Positions 18,082-27,700 of a stretch of 64,000 nt of DNA are shown one piece after another (within the stretch, counting starts at the first letter, position 1; every line of letters starts with the position of its first letter). Source of the stretch: Rubrivivax sp. (GTDB lineage: Bacteria; Pseudomonadota; Gammaproteobacteria; Burkholderiales; Burkholderiaceae_C). The position numbers were made by a program, and so were the translations under genes. The notes below the pieces were generated by a model that was given only the letters and a program-made list of their open reading frames with translations, ran no database searches and was not told where the DNA came from. The DNA lies in NCBI GenBank assembly GCA_027490215.1, contig JAIXYO010000029.1:242466-306465 (forward strand). The letters run 5' to 3'.

Positions 18082-18471
18082 TCAGGAGAACAGCGGAGGT
18101 GCGCGAGGCTGCGCACTCACCCAGGCATGCAGGGTTCGAGGCGCAGCCAGGAAGGCCAAAGGAAACTCGTACGCCAGCCGTGCAGACAACTGCGCCGAAT
18201 CGTTCGCGGGAGGCAGAGCCAGATCCGGAGCGTGAAGGGAACAGTAAGGGCAGTGCTCCAGCACATGCGCCGATGCGGGCGCGCGCTCCGAGCTGTCCTC
18301 GCCAGCGGCAATCCACTTGGAACCCTGGGTCGTACAGACCTCGATCCAGTTGGTTCCGGTCGCCGACGCGACTGCGTGGCTCAGAGATGGCGCAAGCGAC
18401 GCCAACAGGATCGCCAGGGCGGCGATCCAGGTGGTGAGTCGGCGGTGGGCACGGAATGCGCGCATCGTCAC
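18082..18471 (-). CDS. DUF2946 family protein
   Basis: A 129-residue protein with an N-terminal membrane/signal helix (TTWIAALAILLASLAPSLSHA) and the DUF2946 hallmark HCPYCSLH (Cys74, Cys77) in the mature part. A further Cys is in EVCTTQG. DUF2946 genes are typically found next to copper-linked TonB receptors and PepSY proteins, as here. It is the first gene of the reverse-strand operon, so its promoter should lie in 18472-18938. A second ATG at 18465 is equally possible as start. Confidence 0.85.
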   Translation of the reverse strand: MTMRAFRAHRRLTTWIAALAILLASLAPSLSHAVASATGTNWIEVCTTQGSKWIAAGEDSSERAPASAHVLEHCPYCSLHAPDLALPPANDSAQLSARLAYEFPLAFLAAPRTLHAWVSAQPRAPPLFS

Positions 18472-18938
18472 TCATTGTAGGGGGCGATCCTGCGAGGAGC
18501 TGACACCGGAATGGGCTGGGGAAAGGTACCCAGGCGATCCAACCTGCACTACCAGGTGGCGATGTGGGCGGATCACGATCGACCGGCGGCCTCACGACCG
18601 CGAGATCAGTGAAGTGAAAGTCGCTTCAGGGTCGGAAGCGCGATTTCGGCTGAATCAACAGCTGACGTCCCACCTGCATTGGGTATCGATCAGGGCCGTC
18701 AGACTGTGAGCGACTGCTTTGGGGAAGGGCCTCGTTCGAGCGGCCGTCGCCCTATGGCGGCTGTACTTTGAAACCGGTCATCGGCGTGGCGATTTCCTGA
18801 TCGGTCGAGTGACCGGAAGTGGCCGGGAGTGTGCGTTCGATCTGCGTCGAACCCGACGTTCGCCCGGCACGATAGGCGCCGTGACAGTCTGCGCAGCATC
18901 GGATCACCTTTTTGCTGTCGCCGCCAGCCGCGCGCCAA
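18472..18938. other. Intergenic, probable promoter region of the copper operon
   Basis: 467 bases between the DUF2946 start (reading left) and the 3' end of the acetyltransferase gene. No gene was found. No clear palindromic operator such as a CueR or CsoR site was recognised by eye. The middle part is more mixed in base composition than the flanks and may be relict DNA. Confidence 0.5.
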
Positions 18939-21623
18939 TCACAGCACGTGGCTGACGAGGTTGAAGTCGGGATCTTCAGCGTAGCGCTTGCTGCTGAAAC
19001 CAAGGTTCTTCATCAGATCGAGCATGTCGCTGTTCTTCGCCAGCACCAGGCCCTCGATATCGGCCAGGCCCTTGTCGCGCGCCACATCCATGATGCTTTC
19101 CATCAGGCGCGAGCCCAGGCCCTTGCCCTTGAAGTCATCGGCGACCAGCAAGGCGAACTCGCAGCTTGACTGGTCGGGGTTCGTGATGTAGCGCGACACA
19201 CCGACGATGCGCTCGGTCTCGACGATCTCGCCGCTGGCGGTCGCGCTGTGCTCCTTCACTACCGCCACCAGTGCCATCTCGCGGTCGTAGTCGATCAGCG
19301 TGAAGCGCGCCAGCATCGACGGCGACAGCTCATGGGCATTCGATGCGAAGCGGAAGAAGCGGCTTTCGGGCGAGAGCTGCTGCACCAGCCGCTGCAGCAT
19401 CTGCGCATCGTCAGGGTGAATCGCGCGCACCACGCACGAAACACCACCGCGCAAGGGCCAGAGCTGCTCGTAGCGCGTCGGGTAGGGCAGGATGGCCAGG
19501 TGGCTGTGGGCGACGCCGTTCGCGATCTGCAGCAGGTTGTCGACGACGATGCGCGCATCCACCGCCACCGCGCCCGACTCGTCGACGATGATGGGGTTGA
19601 TGTCCATCTCCCGCAGTTGCGGCAGTGCACACACCATCTCCGACACCCGCAGCAGCACCTGTTCCAGCGCACCCATGTCGACCGCAGTGGCACCCCGCCA
19701 TTCGGCCAGCGTTTCGGCGACGCGAGAGCGCTCGATCAGGTGGCGCGCCAGAAACTGGTTCAGCGGTGGCAGCTCCATGGCACGGTCGTTGATCAGCTCG
19801 ATCATCACGCCGCCCGCGCCGAACACGATCACCGGGCCGAATGGGTCGTCAGTGACCACGCCGATCGACACTTCGCGGCCGCGTTGCGCATGCGCCATCT
19901 TCTGCACCGTCACGCCGTTGATCTGCGCAGTGGGCATCAGCCGAGTGATGCGCTCGACCATGTCGTTGTAGGTGTCACGGGCACTCGCGCCCGTCATGAT
20001 GTTGAGTGCAACACCCTGCACATCGGACTTGTGGCTGACGTCGGCCGAGTCGATCTTGAGCGCCACCGGAAAGCCCAGCTGCGTGGCGATCATCATCGCC
20101 TCGTGGGCACTGCGCGCCAGCAGGGTCTGCGTCACCGGAATGTGAAATGCCGACAGCAGCGTCTTCGACTCCATCTCGGTCAGCACGCGGCGGCGTTCGG
20201 CGAGCACGCTGTCGATGATCAGGCGCGCGCCTTCGATGTCGGGCTTCGACAGCGCCGACAGCGGAGGTGGTGTCTGCTGCAAGAGGCGCTGGTTCTGGCA
20301 GAACGTGGCGATGTTGCCGAAGGCACCCACCGCAGCCTCGGGGGTGCGAAAGTTCGGAATCGCCGCTTCGCTGAGCACGCTGCGCGCCGCGCCGACCGAG
20401 CTGTCGCCCATCCAGCAGGCCAGGAGCGGCTTGCCGAACGCGGGCCGCAGGGCGGCCAGCACGCTGGCCACTGCACTGGCGTCCGCACCCGGCTTCGGCG
20501 AATAGATCGCCAGCACACCATCGATCTGTACATCGTTGCCCGCCGCAGCGATGGCGGCCCGAAAGTGTTCCGGGCTCGCGTCTTCCGAGAGATCGATCAG
20601 GTCGGTCAGCGACGCCGCGGACGTCAGCGTCGGCTTCAACGCAGCAACGGAGGCAGCCGAGAGCTTGCCCAGTTCGAGTGAGAGCTCGTTGACCCAGTCG
20701 GCCGCCAGGACACCGGGCCCGCCGCCGTTGGTGACGATGGCCAGGCGCTTGCCGACCGGCCTGTAGCGCGACGCCAGGCACTTGGCAGCAGAGAACAGCT
20801 CAACGAAGGAGCGCACGCGCACCGCGCCGGCGCGGCGCAGCGCCGCGTCGAACACCTCGTCACTGCCCACGGTGGCGCCACTGTGGGTGTGCGCTGCTTC
20901 GTTGCCCGCCGGCTTGCGGCCCGCCTTCAGCACCACTACCGGCTTGGCGCTGGCGGCCGCGCGCAAGGCACTCATGAAACGACGTGCGCTGCCAATGCCT
21001 TCGAGGTAGACGACGATGCTCTGCGTCTGCGCGTCATTCGCCAGGTAATCGAGTACCTGCGCAATATCGACCGATGTGTTCGCGCCGAGCGACACCACCG
21101 CCGAGAAGCCCACCCCGTTCTGGCTCGCCCAATCCAGCATCGACGAAGTGAGTGCACCCGACTGCGAGACCAGGGCCAGCGACCCCGCTTTGGCCAACGG
21201 GCCGGCCGCGCTGGCATTCAACTGGGCCTGCGGACGCTGGAAGCCCAGGCTGTTCGGCCCGAGCAGGTGCATGCCCTCTCTCTTGGCGATGCGCTTGAGC
21301 TCGGTCGCGTGATCGGCGTCAATGCCGCTGCTGATCACCAGCGCCGAGCGGCACGCCATGCGGCCCGCCACCTCGAGCGCTGCGGCCACGTCCTGCGGCG
21401 GCAGCGCGATGAGGGCCAGGTCGGCATGCGCCTGGGCCAGGTCGGCGAGGGTGCCGCTGGTGTGAACATCCACGTACTGCACCGTGCCTGCGTAACGTTG
21501 GGCCTGCAGTGCTTGTCTGAGGATGTCGCCGAGCGATGTGCTGCCCAGATCGCCATCCTGCTGCCCCCCGAAAACGACGATCGATTGGGGCGCGAACAGC
21601 GGCGTCAGGTAGTGCTTGTCCAT
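18939..21623 (-). CDS. Pat-type protein lysine acetyltransferase (ADP-forming acyl-CoA synthetase-like domain + GNAT)
   Basis: An 894-residue two-part protein. Residues 1 to about 700 match NDP-forming acyl-CoA synthetases: CoA-binding region, phosphohistidine-type motif HSGATVGSDEVFDAAL, and an ATP-grasp part (PVALKIDSADVSHKSD; VIVFGAGGVMIELINDR). Residues from about 730 form a GNAT acetyltransferase with the acetyl-CoA loop VADDFKGKGLGSRLM. This is the architecture of Salmonella Pat/E. coli PatZ, which acetylates lysines of acetyl-CoA synthetase and other enzymes. It starts 5 bases after the stop of a histone-deacetylase-like gene on the same strand, suggesting opposing writer and eraser of acetylation. 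Confidence 0.9.
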   Translation of the reverse strand: MDKHYLTPLFAPQSIVVFGGQQDGDLGSTSLGDILRQALQAQRYAGTVQYVDVHTSGTLADLAQAHADLALIALPPQDVAAALEVAGRMACRSALVISSGIDADHATELKRIAKREGMHLLGPNSLGFQRPQAQLNASAAGPLAKAGSLALVSQSGALTSSMLDWASQNGVGFSAVVSLGANTSVDIAQVLDYLANDAQTQSIVVYLEGIGSARRFMSALRAAASAKPVVVLKAGRKPAGNEAAHTHSGATVGSDEVFDAALRRAGAVRVRSFVELFSAAKCLASRYRPVGKRLAIVTNGGGPGVLAADWVNELSLELGKLSAASVAALKPTLTSAASLTDLIDLSEDASPEHFRAAIAAAGNDVQIDGVLAIYSPKPGADASAVASVLAALRPAFGKPLLACWMGDSSVGAARSVLSEAAIPNFRTPEAAVGAFGNIATFCQNQRLLQQTPPPLSALSKPDIEGARLIIDSVLAERRRVLTEMESKTLLSAFHIPVTQTLLARSAHEAMMIATQLGFPVALKIDSADVSHKSDVQGVALNIMTGASARDTYNDMVERITRLMPTAQINGVTVQKMAHAQRGREVSIGVVTDDPFGPVIVFGAGGVMIELINDRAMELPPLNQFLARHLIERSRVAETLAEWRGATAVDMGALEQVLLRVSEMVCALPQLREMDINPIIVDESGAVAVDARIVVDNLLQIANGVAHSHLAILPYPTRYEQLWPLRGGVSCVVRAIHPDDAQMLQRLVQQLSPESRFFRFASNAHELSPSMLARFTLIDYDREMALVAVVKEHSATASGEIVETERIVGVSRYITNPDQSSCEFALLVADDFKGKGLGSRLMESIMDVARDKGLADIEGLVLAKNSDMLDLMKNLGFSSKRYAEDPDFNLVSHVL

Positions 21624-21628
21624 CGGGT

Positions 21629-22555
21629 TCAGTCGGCGCCGATCAACACCTGGACATGTGCTGTCGCACTTCGCCCCAGTGCGCTCAGCGCATAGCCACC
21701 TTCAAGGCAGGAGATCACCCGACCCTGACAGTGCCGATGGGCCACGACCATGATCTGCTGGGTGACCCAGGCGTAGTCGGCCTCGACCAGTGCGAGGTTG
21801 CCCATCTCGTCCTCCCGGTGGCCGTCAAAGCCGGCAGAGATGAAGATGAGTTGAGGCGCGAAAGACTCCAGCGCGGGCAGCCAATGGTCTGTCACGGCCG
21901 CACGAAACCTGTCACCACCCGAGCGAGGCGGCAGCCCGATGTTGACCATGTTCGGCTCGGTGGCGTCGTCGCCACTGAACGGGTACAGCCCCTGCTCGAA
22001 GATCGAGCACATCAGCACCCGCTGATCACCGCGGAAGATGTCTTCGCTGCCGTTGCCGTGGTGCACGTCGAAGTCGATCAGCGCTATCCGCTGAAGACCG
22101 TGCACGGCGAGCGCATGGCGAATGCCGACCGCCACGTTGTTGAAGAAGCAAAAGCCCATCGCCGCATCGCGCGTCGCATGGTGGCCCGGCGGGCGAATGC
22201 TGCAGAACGCGGTGGCCGCTTCGCCGCTGAGCACCAGATCGGTGGCCAGCACGGCCGCGCCCGCCGCACGCAGCGCCGCCGGCACGGTGTGGGGGTTCAT
22301 TGCCGTGTCGGGGTCGATCTGGCGGTGGCCTTCGGCGGGCGACATGCCAATCAGGTCTCGCACGTAGCCCGGCGAATGCGCTCGCGCGAGCTGCTCCTCG
22401 GTCGCCAGCGGCGCGTCGTACGCGACCATGTAATCGAGCAGCCCCTTGATCAGCAACTGGTCGTGGATGGCCGCCAGCCGCTCGGGGCATTCCGGGTGGC
22501 CCGCGCCCATCTCGTGGCGCAGGCAGTCGGCATGGGTGACAAAAGCGAACAGCAA
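21629..22555 (-). CDS. Histone deacetylase-like (AcuC/HdaH-type) protein
   Basis: A 308-residue class II-type bacterial histone deacetylase fold. The active-site tandem histidines and zinc ligands appear in SIRPPGHHATRD, GFCFFNNVAVG, LIDFDVHHGNG and ISAGFDGHRED. Family members deacetylate acetyl-lysine or acetylpolyamines in the cytoplasm. It precedes the Pat-type acetyltransferase by 5 bases on the same strand, a context like the Bacillus acuA-acuC pair. The specific substrate cannot be derived from sequence. The start ATG at 22555 follows a GAGGAG-like stretch. Confidence 0.92.
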   Translation of the reverse strand: MLFAFVTHADCLRHEMGAGHPECPERLAAIHDQLLIKGLLDYMVAYDAPLATEEQLARAHSPGYVRDLIGMSPAEGHRQIDPDTAMNPHTVPAALRAAGAAVLATDLVLSGEAATAFCSIRPPGHHATRDAAMGFCFFNNVAVGIRHALAVHGLQRIALIDFDVHHGNGSEDIFRGDQRVLMCSIFEQGLYPFSGDDATEPNMVNIGLPPRSGGDRFRAAVTDHWLPALESFAPQLIFISAGFDGHREDEMGNLALVEADYAWVTQQIMVVAHRHCQGRVISCLEGGYALSALGRSATAHVQVLIGAD

Positions 22556-22666
22556 GGCCCGGCTCCTCGGACGATCAGCGTCCGATCATCGGGGTCGAGC
22601 GTGCGCCGCAGCTTGATCGGCGTCAAACGTGCGGGCAAAGGATGCGGCTGTCCGCCGCCAAGCAGA

Positions 22667-23773
22667 TCAGTAAACGACCACCGAGCGAATGCTCTCGCCG
22701 CGCTCCATCAGCTCGAAGCCATGGTTGATGTCTTCCAGCTTCAGCGTGTGCGTGATCAGCGGGTCGATGCTGATCTTGCCTTCCATGTACCAGTCGACGA
22801 TCCTGGGCACATCGGTGCGTCCGCGCGCGCCACCGAAGGCACTGCCTTCCCACTTGCGGCCCGTCACGAGCTGGAAAGGCCGGGTCGCGATCTCCTGCCC
22901 CGCAGCCGCCACGCCGATGATGATGCTGCGACCCCAGCCCTTGTGGCAGCACTCGAGTGCCTGGCGCATGGTGGTGGTGTTGCCGATGCATTCAAAGCTG
23001 TAGTCGGCTCCACCGTCGGTGAGCTGCACGATGGCGTCGACCACATTGGGCACGTCCTTCGGATTGATGAAGTGCGTCATGCCGAACTGGCGCGCCATGG
23101 CCTCGCGCGCGGGATTCAGGTCGATGCCGATGATCTTGTCGGCGCCCACCATCCTTGCGCCCTGAATCACGTTCAACCCGATACCGCCCAGCCCGAACAC
23201 CACCACATTGGCACCGGCTTCCACCCCAGCCGTGAAAATCACGGCACCGATGCCGGTAGTGACACCGCAGCCGATGTAGCAGACCTTGTCGAACGGCGCG
23301 TCGGAGCGGATCTTGGCCAGCGCGATCTCGGGTGCCACGATGTGATTGGCGAAGGTGCTGGTACCCATGTAGTGCAGGATGGGTTGGCCGTTCAGACTGA
23401 ACCGGCTGCTGCCATCGGGCATCAGGCCCTTGCCCTGCGTGCCGCGGATCAGCTGGCACAGATTGGTCTTGCGGCTCAGGCAGAACTTGCACTGCCGGCA
23501 TTCAGGCGTGTAGAGCGGAATGACGTGGTCGCCCGGCTTCAGGCTGGTGACTCCGGCGCCCACTTCAAGCACCACGCCCGCACCTTCGTGACCCAGGATC
23601 GCCGGGAACAGGCCTTCGGGGTCGGCCCCCGAGAGCGTGTAATGGTCGGTGTGGCAGATGCCGGTGGCCTTGATCTCCACAAGCACTTCGCCGGCCCGCG
23701 GGCCTTCCAGGTCGACGGTTTCAATGGTCAGCGGGGCGCCGGCCGTCCAGGCCACGGCTGCACGGGTTTTCAT
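22667..23773 (-). CDS. frmA: S-(hydroxymethyl)glutathione dehydrogenase / class III alcohol dehydrogenase
   Basis: A 368-residue zinc alcohol dehydrogenase of class III. Catalytic zinc ligands appear in ATGICHTDHYTLSG and the GHEGAG motif, structural zinc cysteines in PECRQCKFCLSRKTNLC, and the NAD-binding motif in VFGLGGIGLNVIQGA. It oxidises S-hydroxymethylglutathione to S-formylglutathione in formaldehyde detoxification and also reduces S-nitrosoglutathione. No S-formylglutathione hydrolase gene is adjacent. It reads toward the deacetylase gene with a 111-base gap and is probably transcribed separately. Confidence 0.93.
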   Translation of the reverse strand: MKTRAAVAWTAGAPLTIETVDLEGPRAGEVLVEIKATGICHTDHYTLSGADPEGLFPAILGHEGAGVVLEVGAGVTSLKPGDHVIPLYTPECRQCKFCLSRKTNLCQLIRGTQGKGLMPDGSSRFSLNGQPILHYMGTSTFANHIVAPEIALAKIRSDAPFDKVCYIGCGVTTGIGAVIFTAGVEAGANVVVFGLGGIGLNVIQGARMVGADKIIGIDLNPAREAMARQFGMTHFINPKDVPNVVDAIVQLTDGGADYSFECIGNTTTMRQALECCHKGWGRSIIIGVAAAGQEIATRPFQLVTGRKWEGSAFGGARGRTDVPRIVDWYMEGKISIDPLITHTLKLEDINHGFELMERGESIRSVVVY

Positions 23774-23841
23774 GCAGGCTCCTCAATATGGGCAAACGAG
23801 ATGACGGCAGTGCAACGCTCCCCGAATCAGGAGAGTCGACC

Positions 23842-23873
23842 GTGGAGAAAACCCCTGTGAGGGGTTTCGCCAC
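23842..23873 (-). terminator. Hairpin between DUF1097 and frmA
   Basis: A nested inverted repeat: GTGG / CCAC outside and AAACCCC / GGGGTTT inside with a 5-base loop. On the reverse strand the stem is followed by a T-rich segment (TTTTCTCC inside the outer stem). It lies 22 bases past the DUF1097 stop and 69 bases before the frmA start, so it likely ends the DUF1097 transcript. Confidence 0.55.
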
Positions 23874-23894
23874 AGCCGAGATGGTGGCGTGGAC

Positions 23895-24377
23895 TCAGTC
23901 CTTCTTGGCGAAGAGCGTGGGCAGGAAGACCGACAGGTATCCCAGGATCAAGCCGATGCCCTGAGTCAGAAGGACGATCCCGACGTTGGTCAGGCTGTAG
24001 ATGTCCTCAACCGCCGGTTTGCCGAAAACATAAGCGAAGAAAACCGCAAACGCACCGAAGGCCGCCGGCGTCAACGCAAACAACTCCATGCTCATCATGA
24101 GCACCAGAATCAAGGCTGCCAGGCCGACTGCCACAGAGACGGCAATGACCGGCATGTCGCCTGAACCCACCTTCAGTGCATAAATGCAAAGGTAGCCGAA
24201 AACGGCTCCGGCAATGATCGGAGCGCCCGCCTTGACGAAAGCCTTCGTGTCGGCACCCGCCACAAAAAAGAAGCCCCAGCTGACGAACGCCGACCAGGTA
24301 GGCAGGCCCATCTTGAGCGAAACATAGGTCCACAAGGCGGCCAGGATAGCGACGCTGAGAGAGAGAGGAATATTCAA
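23895..24377 (-). CDS. DUF1097 family membrane protein
   Basis: A 160-residue protein of five or so membrane helices (ILAALWTYVSLKMG; FVSWGFFFVAGA; AGAVFGYLCIYAL; VAVGLAALILVLMMSM; FGAFAVFFAYVFG; VGIVLLTQGIGLILGYLSVF). The FVSWGFFFVAG block is typical of DUF1097. I place the start at a TTG (24377) with GGAG 7 bases upstream; an ATG at 24431 would add 18 hydrophilic residues and has no ribosome site. Function is unknown. Base composition is lower in GC than neighbours, and it stands alone between terminator-like DNA and dnaE. Confidence 0.8.
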   Translation of the reverse strand: MNIPLSLSVAILAALWTYVSLKMGLPTWSAFVSWGFFFVAGADTKAFVKAGAPIIAGAVFGYLCIYALKVGSGDMPVIAVSVAVGLAALILVLMMSMELFALTPAAFGAFAVFFAYVFGKPAVEDIYSLTNVGIVLLTQGIGLILGYLSVFLPTLFAKKD

Positions 24378-24388
24378 TTGACGTCTCC
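24375..24388 (-). promoter_or_regulatory. GGAG ribosome site setting a TTG start
   Basis: On the reverse strand GGAG is followed by a 7-base spacer and TTG. This placement is optimal and supports the TTG at 24377 over the ATG at 24431 as the DUF1097 start. Confidence 0.6.
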
Positions 24389-24701
24389 GTTCGAAATATT
24401 TAAGTGGGTTTATTGAATGGTCTGACTGCACAGCGTCCGAAAACTACGCTGCATTATGAAAATCATGGTGCCGGATGCTAAATAGATAATCTGATCCTGC
24501 TTCGGGGGTAAACCCTGCGGAATGAACTGTTTCCGGATATCCGTGAGTACAGATATTCCCTAAAACTTTTCATACTGCAGAAACCATGGGCGAATGGAAA
24601 AGCTGCTGACACGGAGGGGACCGCCTGTGCAGCGATCGGGGCGTGGTGCCGCGCCGAATGTGGTGAAGGGTCAGGCCGTCGACAGCGTCGGCTCGCCAGT
24701 C
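24378..24701. other. Intergenic, unusually AT-rich
   Basis: 324 bases between the DUF1097 start and the dnaE stop. The part 24430-24590 is clearly richer in A and T than the rest of the window and probably holds the DUF1097 promoter. No gene or clear hairpin was recognised. Confidence 0.5.
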
Positions 24702-27700
24702 TCAGCTGGTCGGAACCTCGTACACCACCCTCGCCTTGCGCCCTTCGGCCGCTGCCCGCCAGCGCTCGATGGCCTCGTCGCTCGGGTAGAAGCGCGCCTG
24801 TTCGCCCAGGTCGAGGTCACCGGTGACTTCGCCGTTCGCAGCGCTTCGGTGCAGGTGCAGGCGCACGGACAAGCCTTGCGGCAACTCGCCGTGCTCGGTG
24901 ACCACGTGGCGCACCGGGAAGTCGCGCAGCAACTCAGCCACAGGCGGAACGGCGCCGTTGACGTGCACGCTCAGGTACTTGCCGAAACGGCAACGCGCTT
25001 CGGCCAGGCCCCACACCTGCTGCACCGTCAGCCGCAGGCCGCCGGAAAAGCGGTCGGGCTGCACCTTGCCCTGCACGATGACGAGTTCATCGTCTTTCAG
25101 CAGCTCGCGGTTCGCATTCAACAGCTCTTCGCTCGCCACCGCTTCGATGGCTTCGGTCTTGTCGTCCAGCTTGAAGATCGCGACCTTGCCACGCTGACCG
25201 TTGACCATGCGCAGGTCGCCGACGATGCCGGCCAGCAGCTGCGGCTCGCGCGTGTCCAGCACATCGGCGTTGGCGCGCTTGGCGAACTGGCGAACCTCGT
25301 CCACGCTCTGGTCGAACAAGTGACCCGACAGGTAGAAGCCGAGCGCGGCCTTCTCGGCCATCAGCCGTTCCTTGATGCTCCACGGCAGGGCCTCGACCAG
25401 CGGCGGCTCCTGCGTCGAGGCCCCGTGCGAATCGTCGAAGTCGAACAGGCCACCCTGGTTGGCGTGTGCCGCCTGCGAGTCGGCGTAGTCGAACGCGAGG
25501 CCGACGCTGGCGAGCAATGCTGACCTTTCCTGGCCCCAGCGGTCGAACGCGCCCGCCTTGATCAGCGCTTCGACGGTGCGCTTGTTGATGCGAGCGCGGT
25601 CAACGCGCGCGCAGAAATCGAACAGGCTGGTGAATGCACCGCCTTCGTTGCGGGCGGCGACGATCGCCTCGATCGCGCCCTGCCCCGTGCCCTTGATCGC
25701 GCCCAGGCCATAGCGCACGCGTCCGCGTTCGCCCTTCTGCTTGGTCGAGGCATCTGGCGTGATCGGCTCGAAGCGGTAGCCGCCGGCGTTGACGTCGGGC
25801 GGCTCGAACACCACGCCCAGCGCTTTCGCGTCATCGTGGAAGATCTTCAGCTTGTCGGTGTCGTCGAGCGCCACGCTCATGTTGGCGGCGGTGAACTCGG
25901 CGAGGTAATGCACCTTCAGCCAGGCCGTGTGATACGCCAAAAGCGCATACGCAGCAGCGTGCGACTTGTTGAAACCGTAGCCCGCGAACTTCTCCATCAG
26001 GTCGAAGATCTCGTTGGCCTTGGGCTCCGCAATGCCGTTCTTCGCCGCGCCTTCGGCAAAGATGGCGCGGTGCTTCATCATCTCTTCGAGCTTCTTCTTG
26101 CCCATCGCGCGGCGCAACAGGTCGGCGCCGCCCAGCGTGTAGCCGCCGACGATCTGGGCCACCTGCATCACCTGTTCCTGGTAGACCATGATCCCGTAGG
26201 TCTCTTCCAGCACACCCTGCATCAGCGGGTGCGGATACTCGACTTCCTCGCGGCCGTGCTTGCGCGCGCAGAAGCTGGGAATGAGGTCCATCGGGCCCGG
26301 GCGGTACAGCGCCACGAGTGCGATCACGTCCTCGAACACGCTGGGCTTGGCGTCGCGCAACATGCGCTGCATGCCTGAACTTTCCAGCTGGAACACCGCG
26401 ACCGTCTTGCCCTCGCTCATCAGCCGGTAGGCGCCGGGATCGTCGAGGGCGATGTTCTCCAGCGCGAAGTCACGCTGATCGGGGTGGCGCGCACGGATGA
26501 ACTCCTTGGCCATCTCGAGGATGGTCAGCGTAGCCAGGCCCAGGAAGTCGAACTTCACCAGGCCGATCGATTCGACGTCGTCCTTGTCGAACTGGCTCAC
26601 CGCGCTGTCGCTGCCGGGCTGCATGTACAGCGGGCAGAAGTCGGTGATCTTGCCCGGCGCAATCAGCACGCCGCCGGCATGCATGCCGACGTTGCGCACG
26701 ATGCCCTCGACACGCTCGGCGAGTGCCAGCAGCTCGGCGACTTCCTCTTCCTTCTGCTCGCGCTCCTCGATCTCGGGCGCTTCGCGGCGCGCATAGATCA
26801 CGCTGGTGTCGGTGTCGTTCGGAGGGCGGCGCAGCGTGACCGTCTTGCCCGGCGGCGCTGGCACCAGCTTGGCGATGCTGTCGACATGGCCGTAGCCCAT
26901 GCCGAGCACGCGGCCGATGTCGCGCAACGCGGCCTTCGCGGCCATCGTGCCGAAGGTGACGATCTGGCTCACGGCGTCACGCCCGTACTTGTCCTTGACG
27001 TAATCGATGACGCGGTCGCGGTTGGCCTGGCAGAAGTCGATGTCGAAGTCGGGCATCGACACGCGGTCCGGGTTCAGGAATCGTTCGAACAGCAGGTTGT
27101 ACTGAAGCGGGTCGAGGTCGGTGATCTTCAGCGCATACGCCACCAGCGAGCCGGCACCCGATCCACGCCCCGGCCCGACCGGGCAGCCATGGGCCTTGGC
27201 CCAGTTGATGAAGTCGGCCACGATCAGGAAGTAGCCCGGGAAGCCCATCTTCAGGATGGTGGCGATCTCGAATTCGAGCCGCTCGACGTAGCGTGGCCGC
27301 TCGGCCTCGCGCTGGGTCGGGTCGGGGTAGAGCTGGATCAGCCGTTCGCTGAGACCCTCATGCGACGAGTGGCGGAAAAACGCTTCGGGCGCCATGCTTT
27401 CACCGTCGACCTCGGGCGTCGGGAAAGCCGGCAGCTGCGGCTTGCCGAGCACGAGACTCAGGCTGCAACGCTTGGCGATCAGGACGCTGTTGGCCAGCGC
27501 ACTCGGCACATCCGCGAACAGCGCTTCCATCTCTGCCTGAGACTTGAAGTACTGCTGCGCGTTGAAGCGCTTGATGCGACGGGGGTTGGTCAGCGTTTCA
27601 CCTTCGGCGACGCAGACCCGGGCCTCGTGCGCCTCGAAGTCTTCGTTGGTCAGAAACTGCACGGGGTGTGTTGCCACCACCGGCAACTGCAGCGATGCGG

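Noticed and set aside
22567..22585. Inverted repeat TCGGAC / GTCCGA before the deacetylase gene as a terminator for frmA
   Set aside because: The stem is only 6 bases, has no T-tract and lies at the translation start region of the next gene.
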